DNA of 64,000 bases from Paractinoplanes lichenicola (GTDB lineage: Bacteria > Actinomycetota > Actinomycetes > Mycobacteriales > Micromonosporaceae), in assembly GCF_016785085.1 (NCBI RefSeq), contig NZ_JAENHO010000003.1, positions 1-64,000 of the forward strand, given 5' to 3'. Below the pieces are notes generated by a model. That model saw only the letters and a list, made by a program, of their open reading frames with translations. It had not been told where the DNA came from and searched no databases. Of the stretch, positions 42,740 through 52,466 are shown piece by piece (position 1 is the first letter of the stretch; each line of letters begins with the position of its first letter). A program made the translations under genes and the position numbers.

Positions 42740-44383
42740 ATGTATGTCGCCGACCTTCCGGAGTTGCCCCGCCGGCTCGCCGCGTCCGAGCCGGGCTGGA
42801 GCGAGACCACCGACGTGCTGGTCGTGGGTTCCGGCGTGGCCGGGCTGACCGCCGCGCTGCACCTGCGGGAGCAGGGTCTGCACGTCACCGTGGTCACCAA
42901 GGTCAACATCGACGACGGCTCGACCCGGTGGGCCCAGGGCGGCATCGCGGCGGTGCTCGACCCGCTCGACACCCCGGCCGCGCACGCTCACGACACCGAG
43001 GTCGCCGGCGTCGGTCTGTGCGACCCCGAGGCCGTACGGGTTCTGGTCGAGGAAGGTCCGGCCCGCGTACGGGAGTTGATCCGCCGGGGTGCCGCCTTCG
43101 ACCGCAACGCCGACGGCTCGCTGATGCTGACCCGCGAGGGCGGGCACCGGGCCGACCGGATCGTGCACGCGGGCGGCGACGCGACCGGCGCCGAGGTGCA
43201 GCGCGCCCTGCACGAGGCGGTGCACCGCGACCCGTGGATCCGCCTGGTCGAGCACGCGCTGGTGCTCGACCTGCTGCGCGACGCCGGCGGCCGGGCCTGC
43301 GGGCTCACCCTGCACGTGCTGGGCGAGGGCAGCGAGGACGGTGTCGGCGCGATCTTGGCCCGCGCGGTCGTGCTGGCCACCGGCGGCATGGGCCAAATCT
43401 ATTCGTCCACGACCAACCCGGCGGTGTCGACCGGCGACGGCGTGGCCCTCGCGCTGCGGGCCGGCGCGGTGGTCACCGACGTCGAGTTCGTGCAGTTCCA
43501 CCCGACCTCGTTCGTCACCGCCGGCGTCACCTCGGTGCAGCGGCCGCTGATCTCCGAGGCGCTGCGCGGCGAGGGCGCCCACCTGGTCGACGAGACCGGC
43601 AAACGGTTCATGGTCGGGCAGCACGAGCTGGCCGAGCTGGCCCCGCGCGACGTGGTGGCCAAGGGCATCCACCGGGTGCTGCGGTCCACCGGCGCCGACC
43701 ACGTCTATCTGGACGCCCGGCACCTCGGCGGCGCGTTCCTCGAGCAGCGCTTCCCGACGATTGTGGCGTCCACCCGCGCGGCCGGTGTCGACCCGGCGAC
43801 CGAGCTGATCCCGGTCGCCCCGGCCGCCCACTACGCCTCCGGCGGCGTCCGCACCGACCTGCGGGGCCGCACGAGCATTCCCGGCCTGTACGCGTGCGGC
43901 GAGGTCGCCTGCACCGGCGTGCACGGCGCGAACCGCCTGGCCAGCAATTCCTTGCTCGAGGGCCTGGTCTTCGCCAAGCGGATCGCCGACGACATCGCCC
44001 GCGAGCTGCCCCCGCAGTCCGACCCCGCGCCCCCGAGCGGCGAGCCCGGCTGGGTCGTCAGCCCCGACGTGCGGCCCGAGCTGCAGCGCGCGATGACCCG
44101 GGGCGCCGGGGTGCTGCGCTCGGCCGGCTCGCTGGATGCCACGGCCAAGGAGCTGAGCCGCCTGGCCGAGCTGCGCGACACCCCGCGCAATGCCGCCTGG
44201 GAGGCGACAAATCTGCTCACCGTCGCGGCCGTCCTGGTCGCGGCGGCCCGCACCCGTCGCGAGACGCGCGGCTGCCACTGGCGCGATGACTTCCCGGTCG
44301 CCGAGGACGAGTGGCGCGGCCACCTGCTGCACACTCTCGACGGCGAGACCCGGCTTGCACAGTCCTTCGAAGAGATGGCCTGA
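42740..44383 (+). CDS. nadB: L-aspartate oxidase
   Basis: FAD enzyme oxidising aspartate to iminoaspartate, first step of quinolinate/NAD synthesis. The FAD motif VVGSGVAGLTAALHL lies near residue 30. THxD-like elements include GSTRWAQGGIAAVLDPLDTP, ATGGMGQIYSSTTNP near 220, HPTSFV and CGEVACTGVHGANRLASNSL near 390. The 547-aa length is from the ATG at 42740. A GTG at 42680 would add 20 residues, and neither has a clear ribosome site. nadC follows after 14 bp. nadA is not in the window. Confidence 0.94.
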   Translation: MYVADLPELPRRLAASEPGWSETTDVLVVGSGVAGLTAALHLREQGLHVTVVTKVNIDDGSTRWAQGGIAAVLDPLDTPAAHAHDTEVAGVGLCDPEAVRVLVEEGPARVRELIRRGAAFDRNADGSLMLTREGGHRADRIVHAGGDATGAEVQRALHEAVHRDPWIRLVEHALVLDLLRDAGGRACGLTLHVLGEGSEDGVGAILARAVVLATGGMGQIYSSTTNPAVSTGDGVALALRAGAVVTDVEFVQFHPTSFVTAGVTSVQRPLISEALRGEGAHLVDETGKRFMVGQHELAELAPRDVVAKGIHRVLRSTGADHVYLDARHLGGAFLEQRFPTIVASTRAAGVDPATELIPVAPAAHYASGGVRTDLRGRTSIPGLYACGEVACTGVHGANRLASNSLLEGLVFAKRIADDIARELPPQSDPAPPSGEPGWVVSPDVRPELQRAMTRGAGVLRSAGSLDATAKELSRLAELRDTPRNAAWEATNLLTVAAVLVAAARTRRETRGCHWRDDFPVAEDEWRGHLLHTLDGETRLAQSFEEMA

Positions 44384-44397
44384 CCACAGGGGGAACC

Positions 44398-45249
44398 ATG
44401 AACGAGCTCGACGTCGCCGAGGTCGAAATGATCGTCCGCACCGCGCTGGCCGAGGATCTCGGCTCGCCGCCGCACGACGTGACCAGCGAGGCCACGATCC
44501 CGGCCGGCCAGGTCGACACGGCCGAGCTGGTGGCGCGGGCCGACGGGGTGGTCGCCGGGCTGCCGGTGGCCGCGATCGTCTTCAACGACACGTCGGGCCA
44601 CCAGGCCTCCTTCGAGCAGAGCGTGGCCGAGGGCGACCGGGTCACGCGCGGCGACGTGCTGGCCGTGATCACCGGTCCCACCCGGGCCCTGCTGACCGGC
44701 GAGCGTACGGCGCTCAACCTGCTCAGCCGCATGTCCGGCGTGGCCACTCACACCCGCCGCTGGGCCGACGCGCTGGCCGGCACGAAGGCCACCGTGCTCG
44801 ACACCCGCAAGACCACGCCCGGCCTGCGCTACCTCGAGAAATACGCCGTACGCGTCGGCGGCGGCACCAACAAGCGCATGGGCCTGTACGACGTGGCCAT
44901 GATCAAGGACAACCACAAGCTGGCCGCGGGCAGCATCACCGCCGCCTTCCGGCTCGTCCGCGAGACCTTCCCCGAGGTGCCGGTGCAGGTCGAGGTGACC
45001 ACGGTGGCCGAGGCGGTCGAGGCGGTCGAGGCCGGGGCGACGTTCCTGCTCTGCGACAACATGCCGCCCGACCGGCTGCGCGAGGTCGTGGCCGAGGTGG
45101 GTGACCGGGCCGAGCTCGAGGCGACCGGCAACCTACGCTTGGAGACAGTTTCGGATTACGCCGCCACCGGGGTCGACTATCTCTCGGTCGGCGGCCTGAC
45201 CCACTCGTCCCCCATTCTCGACATCGCCATGGACCTGCGCCCCCGCTGA
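44398..45249 (+). CDS. nadC: Nicotinate-nucleotide pyrophosphorylase (quinolinate phosphoribosyltransferase)
   Basis: Decarboxylating transfer of quinolinate to PRPP giving nicotinate mononucleotide. Family motifs: EDLGSPPHDVTSEATIPAG at residue 20, LLTGERTALNLLSRMSGVAT near 98, DTRKTTPGLRYLEKYAVRVG near 137, and MIKDNHKL. The 283-aa length is normal. The ATG at 44398 follows AGGGGGAACC, a good ribosome site. It is downstream of nadB in the same operon, and coaX follows after 30 bp. Confidence 0.96.
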   Translation: MNELDVAEVEMIVRTALAEDLGSPPHDVTSEATIPAGQVDTAELVARADGVVAGLPVAAIVFNDTSGHQASFEQSVAEGDRVTRGDVLAVITGPTRALLTGERTALNLLSRMSGVATHTRRWADALAGTKATVLDTRKTTPGLRYLEKYAVRVGGGTNKRMGLYDVAMIKDNHKLAAGSITAAFRLVRETFPEVPVQVEVTTVAEAVEAVEAGATFLLCDNMPPDRLREVVAEVGDRAELEATGNLRLETVSDYAATGVDYLSVGGLTHSSPILDIAMDLRPR

Positions 45250-45279
45250 CCGCCGGGCGCCCGAGACAAAGGGTTTCCC

Positions 45280-46038
45280 GTGCTGCTCTGCATCGACATC
45301 GGCAACACGAACACAGTGCTGGCGACCTTCGACGGCGACAAGCTCGTGCACAACTGGCGGATCAAGACCGACGCCCGGTCCACGGCGGACGAGCTCGGGC
45401 TGATGTTCCGCGGCCTGCTGGCCGGCGACGCGGTCGAGATCACCGGCGTCGCGGCGTGCTCGACCGTGCCGGCCGCGCTGCGCAGCCTGCGCACGATGCT
45501 GGCTCGCTACTACGGCGATCTGCCCAACGTGGTCGTCGAGCCGGGCGTGAAGACCGGGGTGCAGCTGGCCATCGACAACCCCAAGGAGGTCGGCGCCGAC
45601 CGGGTGGTCAACACCCTGGCCGCGCACGCCCTCTACGGCGGTCCGTCGATCGTGGTCGACTTCGGCACCACCACCAACTTCGACGTGATCAGCGAGCGGG
45701 GCGAGTTCCTGGGCGGGGCGTTCGCGCCGGGCATCGAGATCTCGTTCGACGCGCTGGCCGCCCGGGCCGCCCAGCTGCGCAAGGTCGAGCCGGCCAAGCC
45801 CAAGTCGGTGATCGGCAAGAACACCGTCGAGTGCCTGCAGTCCGGCATGTATTTCGGGTTCGCCGGCCAGGTCGACGGCATCGTGACCCGCATGATCGAC
45901 GAGATCGGGCCGGTCAAGGCGGTCATCGCCACCGGCGGCCTGGCCTGGCTGGTCAAGGACGAGTGCAAGACGATCACCGCGCACGAGCCGATGATCACGC
46001 TGATCGGCCTGCGGATGGTATATGAGCGGAACGTCTAG
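45280..46038 (+). CDS. coaX: Type III pantothenate kinase
   Basis: Phosphorylates pantothenate, the committed CoA step. The 252-aa ASKHA-fold protein has LLCIDIGNTNTVLATFDGDK at the N-terminus (phosphate loop), GADRVVNTLAAH near residue 108, VVDFGTTTNFDVI near 128 and ATGGLAWLVKDE near 220. The start is the GTG at 45280. The gene completes the pantothenate set panC-panD-coaX, now separated only by nad genes, as in M. tuberculosis. Confidence 0.95.
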   Translation: MLLCIDIGNTNTVLATFDGDKLVHNWRIKTDARSTADELGLMFRGLLAGDAVEITGVAACSTVPAALRSLRTMLARYYGDLPNVVVEPGVKTGVQLAIDNPKEVGADRVVNTLAAHALYGGPSIVVDFGTTTNFDVISERGEFLGGAFAPGIEISFDALAARAAQLRKVEPAKPKSVIGKNTVECLQSGMYFGFAGQVDGIVTRMIDEIGPVKAVIATGGLAWLVKDECKTITAHEPMITLIGLRMVYERNV

Positions 46039-46093
46039 GCGCGCCTGAGTAGGCTTTACCGGCCTCCATTCATTTCGTACAGAGAGTCATGCC

Positions 46094-47602
46094 GTGACCG
46101 AGCAGAATGTGCCCGTCCCTGATCCCGCCGAGGACCTTCCCGAGCAGATGCGGGTCCGCCGGTCGAAGCGGGACCGGATGCTCGCCGAAGGGGTGTCCCC
46201 CTATCCGGTGAACGTCGCTCGGACGGCGACGCTGAAGCAGGTCCGCGAGCAGTACGCCGAGCTGGCGACCGACACGGCCACGGGCGACCAGGTGTCGGTG
46301 GCCGGCCGGCTCATCTTCATCCGCAACGGCGGCAAGCTGTGCTTCGCCACCCTGCGCGACGGCGACGGCACCGAGATCCAAGCCATGCTCTCGCTGGCCA
46401 AGGTCGGCGAGGAGCGGCTGGCCGACTGGAAGCAGCTCGTCGACCTGGGCGACATCGTCTCGGTCACCGGCGAGGTGATCACCAGCCGCCGCGGCGAGCT
46501 GTCCGTGCTGGCCGACTCGTGGGCGATGAGCGCCAAGGCCCTGCGCCCGCTCCCGGTGGCGCACAAGCCGCTCTCGGAGGAGACGCGGGTCCGCCAGCGG
46601 TACGTGGATCTGATCGTCCGCCCGCAGGCGCGAGACACCGTGCGCACCCGGGCCACGGTCGTGCGCAGTCTGCGCGAGTCGCTGTTCCGCCGCAATTTCC
46701 TCGAGGTCGAAACGCCAATGTTGCAGTTGCTGCACGGCGGCGCCACGGCCCGTCCGTTTGTGACGCACAGCAACGCTCTCGACACCGATCTCTATCTGCG
46801 GATCGCGCCGGAACTGTTTTTGAAGCGGGCCGTCGTCGGCGGCATCGACCGCGTCTTCGAGATCAACCGCAACTTCCGCAATGAGGGTATGGACTCCACC
46901 CACTCGCCGGAGTTCGCGATGCTCGAGGCTTACCAGGCGTACGCGGACTACAACGTCATGCAACAGCAGACGCGCGAGTGGATTCAGGAAGCGGCGTTCG
47001 CAGTCGCCGGCTCACACGTAGTGACGCACTTCGACGGCACCGAGTTGGATCTCGGCGGCGAGTGGGCGTCGGTGACGCTCTATGGTTCGCTCTCCGACGC
47101 GCTCGGTGAAGAAGTGACGCCGTCGACCGATATCGCGCAACTCCAGCGGTATGCCGAAAAGCACGACCTTTCCGTCGATCCGAAGTGGGGTCCCGGCAAG
47201 CTCGTCGAGGAGCTGTTCGAGCACCTGGTGCAGCACACCCTGCAGGCGCCGACATTTGTGCGGGATTATCCCGAAGAGACCGCCCCGCTGACCCGGGCCC
47301 ACCGGGAAACCCCGGGCCTGACCGAGAAGTGGGATCTCTACGTCCGGGGCTTCGAGCTGGCGACCGCCTATTCCGAACTGGTCGACCCGGTCGTGCAGCG
47401 CGACCGGCTGCTCGCCCAGTCGTTGCTGGCGGCCGGCGGCGACGCCGAGGCGATGCAGCTGGACGAGGATTTCCTTCGGGCCATGGAGTACGGAATGCCG
47501 CCGTCCGGTGGCATGGGAATGGGAATCGACCGGCTTCTGATGGCGCTCACCGGCCTCGGTATTCGCGAAACGATCCTCTTCCCGCTGGTCCGTCCGGAGT
47601 AA
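46094..47602 (+). CDS. lysS: Lysyl-tRNA synthetase (class II)
   Basis: Charges tRNA-Lys. The 502-aa protein has the OB-fold anticodon domain ([20 protein letters not shown], residue about 74). Class II motif 1 is near residue 195 ([10 protein letters not shown]), motif 2 near 258 ([20 protein letters not shown]), and motif 3 near the end ([15 protein letters not shown]). The GTG at 46094 gives [21 protein letters not shown] 21-bp duplication covers the stop codon (47592-47626). It precedes lsr2, as in mycobacteria. Confidence 0.95.
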   Translation: MTEQNVPVPDPAEDLPEQMRVRRSKRDRMLAEGVSPYPVNVARTATLKQVREQYAELATDTATGDQVSVAGRLIFIRNGGKLCFATLRDGDGTEIQAMLSLAKVGEERLADWKQLVDLGDIVSVTGEVITSRRGELSVLADSWAMSAKALRPLPVAHKPLSEETRVRQRYVDLIVRPQARDTVRTRATVVRSLRESLFRRNFLEVETPMLQLLHGGATARPFVTHSNALDTDLYLRIAPELFLKRAVVGGIDRVFEINRNFRNEGMDSTHSPEFAMLEAYQAYADYNVMQQQTREWIQEAAFAVAGSHVVTHFDGTELDLGGEWASVTLYGSLSDALGEEVTPSTDIAQLQRYAEKHDLSVDPKWGPGKLVEELFEHLVQHTLQAPTFVRDYPEETAPLTRAHRETPGLTEKWDLYVRGFELATAYSELVDPVVQRDRLLAQSLLAAGGDAEAMQLDEDFLRAMEYGMPPSGGMGMGIDRLLMALTGLGIRETILFPLVRPE

Positions 47603-47672
47603 CGACTGGCCGGTCCGGAGTAACGATCGGGACCCGATCCAATCCAAAAACGCGGAAATGTTCGGACCGCCA

Positions 47673-47703
47673 TTGACGGACGACTGCGCCTTGGCGTTAT
47701 TGT
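47673..47703 (+). promoter_or_regulatory. Probable lsr2 promoter
   Basis: TTGACG (47673-47678) and TATTGT (47698-47703) are separated by 19 bp. They lie 48 bp before the GTG at 47752, with GGGAGG just upstream of the start. Confidence 0.5.
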
Positions 47704-47751
47704 CTGTGCGTTGCTGTGGGGCAGAACCTGTGTTCGGGAGGATTACCGCGC

Positions 47752-48108
47752 GTGGCCAAGCAGATCATTCACAAGCTGGTCGATGACATCGACGGGGGCG
47801 ACGCCGACGAGACGGTGAAGTTCGCTCTCGACGGGATTCAGTACGAGATCGACCTGTCGGAGAAGAACGCCGCCAAATTGCGGGAGCTGTTCGACCCGTA
47901 CGTGGAGGCCGGGGCCAAGGTCGCTCGCGGCGGAGTGGTTGTGGGGGGCCGGGCCGCTCGCGGTCGTGGCGGCGCCACCGCCGACCGGGAGCAGAACAAG
48001 GCGATCCGCGAGTGGGCCAAGAAGGCCGGCAAGGACATCTCCGACCGGGGTCGTATCCCGCAGGAGATCGTGGACGAGTTCCACGCCAAGGGGCCGGGTC
48101 GCAACTGA
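47752..48108 (+). CDS. lsr2: Lsr2 nucleoid-associated protein
   Basis: H-NS-like DNA-bridging protein that silences A/T-rich genes. The N-terminal dimerisation domain (KQIIHKLVDDIDGGDADETV and FALDGIQYEIDLSEKNAAKL) spans residues 3-50. A basic Arg/Gly linker (GGRAARGRGGATADREQNK) leads to the C-terminal DNA-binding domain (EWAKKAGKDISDRGRIPQEI) containing the RGR minor-groove motif. The GTG at 47752 with GGGAGG fits the usual 118-aa length. A strong terminator follows. Confidence 0.97.
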   Translation: MAKQIIHKLVDDIDGGDADETVKFALDGIQYEIDLSEKNAAKLRELFDPYVEAGAKVARGGVVVGGRAARGRGGATADREQNKAIREWAKKAGKDISDRGRIPQEIVDEFHAKGPGRN

Positions 48109-48129
48109 TCGACCGCCCGTTCGACTCGA

Positions 48130-48170
48130 CCGAGCCCGCCGCACACTGTGCGGCGGGCTCGGTGCTTTTC
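48130..48170 (+). terminator. Strong hairpin terminator after lsr2
   Basis: CCGAGCCCGCCGCAC pairs with GTGCGGCGGGCTCGG (15 bp, tiny loop), followed by TGCTTTTC. This is a standard Rho-independent terminator. Confidence 0.9.
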
Positions 48171-48198
48171 GCTCGATCTTCGGCGCGCGGCCGTAGGG

Positions 48199-48241
48199 TT
48201 ATCCACAGGTGGGGACAACGTTGTCCACAGCCTGTGGACAA
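48199..48241. promoter_or_regulatory. DnaA-box cluster between lsr2 and clpC
   Basis: TTATCCACA (48199-48207), TTGTCCACA (48221-48229) and the inverted TGTGGACAA (48233-48241) occur within 43 bp. A fourth inverted near-match, TGGGGACAA, is at 48209-48217. The actinobacterial consensus is TTGTCCACA. No dnaA, dnaN or gyrB is nearby, so this is not recognisable as oriC. Confidence 0.65.
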
Positions 48242-48458
48242 CGGATCCCCGATTTCGCTGTCCGCGTAGCCGTACTGCTGGGGGAACACCCTCTGAGCGT
48301 GCGAAGTTGGCTTAATCAACGTTGCGGAAGGTTTCAAGGGACCGCGAGGGCCCAGCAGGACCACCCGGCGGCGATAGAGTTACGAGTACGGGTATCACCG
48401 ATGCCCGTGCGCTGGCCCCGCCAGTCATTGGCGCACGGCACGTGAGGAGCACGAGGGC

Positions 48459-50981
<2,523 letters not shown>

Positions 50982-50997
50982 GGCACAAGCAAGGGGA

Positions 50998-51032
50998 AAC
51001 GGCCCGGCTGCGCACGTCGCAGCCGGGCCGTT
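50998..51032. terminator. Bidirectional terminator between clpC and the GH43 gene
   Basis: AACGGCCCGGCTGCG (50998-51012) and CGCAGCCGGGCCGTT (51018-51032) form a 15-bp stem with a 5-nt loop, in the gap between convergent genes. Confidence 0.85.
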
Positions 51033-51086
51033 CCGCATGTGGGGCCCGCGCACGCAGCGGGGGGACTACGTGCGCGGGGTTCGGGG

Positions 51087-52466
51087 TCAGCTCAGCCGCA
51101 ACACGGTCCCGGTCGAGCCGAGGGAAACCGTCGAGCCCGAGACCCGCAGGTAGCCGCCGTCGGTGCGCAGCTTGATACCCGTACGGGTGCTCTCGCGGCG
51201 GAACGCCAGGGGAGTGGTCCCGAGGGTCAGGCCGGTCCCGATGAACTGGTCGGGACGGTCGACTGAGCGCACCACCTCGGTGCCGTCGTCGCGGGCCTCG
51301 AAGCGGAACTGCGTGGCGGCCAGGTCGCGGGGAGCCCGTACGACGGCCAGCGCGCCGGCCTCGGCGTGGTGGAGAAAGTCGTTCGGCCGGTCCGCGGGGG
51401 AGATCCGCACGATCGGCCCGCCGTCACCCACCGGCACGCCGAACAGCGGGGTGCCGTCCGGATGCCAGTAGAGGCGCTGCACCCGCGCGTGCCGGTTGGG
51501 GTCGTAGAGCGGGTCGCCGGTGATGTCGCGGTAGTCGCGGGCGTGGTAGACCAGCACGTCGGTCCGCCCGTCCTCGGCCACGGTGAACGAGTTGTGTCCC
51601 GGTCCGTAGCGTGCGGTCGCCGCGTTGGTCACGAAGATCGGGTCGGGCGTCTTCACCCACGACTCGCGCCGGAGCAGGTCGGCGTCCGCGTCCGCCGTGA
51701 GCAGGCCCATGCAGTAGCGCGCGTCGGTGGCACTGGCTGAGAAGGTCAGGAACACCCGGCCGTTGCGGATCAGCACGGCCGGCCCCTCGTTGACCCGGTA
51801 ACCCTGGATCTCCCACTCCCGGGTCGGCGTCGTGATCCGGGTCGGCTTGGTCGCGAGCGACCACGGCGTGCCCATCCGGGCGATGTAGAGGCTCGTGTTG
51901 ACGGCGATCTCGGGCTCGCTCTGCGCCCACACCAGATAACGCCGGCCGCGGTGGGCGAACGTCGTGGCGTCGAGCGTGAAGCCGTCCCATTCGGTCATCA
52001 GCTGGGTCTTGAGCTGCCAGCCGCTCGGGTCGAGCGGGTCGGCCAGCGGGGACTCGAGCACGTACGTCCGGATGCGGAACACGTCGTCGGAGTCGCCGGC
52101 CGCGAAGTAGACGTACCACTTGCCGTCGATGCGGTGCAGCTCGGGCGCCCAGATGTGCCCGGCCATCTTGCCGCTCGCCGGGCGCCGCCAGATCACCGTC
52201 TCGGCCGCCCCGGACAGCCCGGCCAGGGTGGACGCGCCGCGCAGGGCGATCCGGTCGTATTCGGGCACCGAGCCGGTGAAGTAGAACATGCCGTTGGTGC
52301 GCGGCGTGATGAACGGGTCGGCCCGCTGCGTGACCAGCGGCTGCACGGTCGGCACGCCATAGATCTCGGCATCCGTACGCGGTTCGGCGGCCTTGGCGGC
52401 GCCCGCCCCGGACAGCCCCGCCACACCGGCGCCGGCCGCGGTGGCCAGCAGAGTGCGCCTCTTCAT
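51087..52466 (-). CDS. Secreted GH43 family hydrolase with AbfB-like C-terminus
   Basis: A 459-aa exported glycoside hydrolase, likely arabinofuranosidase or beta-xylosidase. The signal peptide begins MKRRTLLATAAGAGVAGLSG with twin arginines (possible Tat). The GH43 catalytic base region is QRADPFITPRTNG near residue 48, and the WAPELHRIDGKWYVYFA motif near 107. From residue 315 on, the segment with DRPNDFLHHAEAGALAVV and PDQFIGTGLTLG resembles an arabinose-binding AbfB domain. Its ATG overlaps the GH51 stop by one base, so the two enzymes are co-expressed for arabinan or arabinoxylan breakdown. Confidence 0.85.
   Translation of the reverse strand: MKRRTLLATAAGAGVAGLSGAGAAKAAEPRTDAEIYGVPTVQPLVTQRADPFITPRTNGMFYFTGSVPEYDRIALRGASTLAGLSGAAETVIWRRPASGKMAGHIWAPELHRIDGKWYVYFAAGDSDDVFRIRTYVLESPLADPLDPSGWQLKTQLMTEWDGFTLDATTFAHRGRRYLVWAQSEPEIAVNTSLYIARMGTPWSLATKPTRITTPTREWEIQGYRVNEGPAVLIRNGRVFLTFSASATDARYCMGLLTADADADLLRRESWVKTPDPIFVTNAATARYGPGHNSFTVAEDGRTDVLVYHARDYRDITGDPLYDPNRHARVQRLYWHPDGTPLFGVPVGDGGPIVRISPADRPNDFLHHAEAGALAVVRAPRDLAATQFRFEARDDGTEVVRSVDRPDQFIGTGLTLGTTPLAFRRESTRTGIKLRTDGGYLRVSGSTVSLGSTGTVLRLS

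Larger units (their letters stand above)
48109..48458. other. 350-bp gap between lsr2 and clpC
   Basis: Contains the lsr2 terminator (48130-48170), the DnaA-box cluster (48199-48241) and the clpC 5' region. No gene is seen. The clpC start is preceded by GAGG but no clear -35/-10 pair stands out. Confidence 0.8.

Noticed and set aside
48199..48241. Replication origin
   Set aside because: No dnaA, dnaN, recF or gyrB and no A/T-rich unwinding region nearby; kept only as a DnaA-box cluster.
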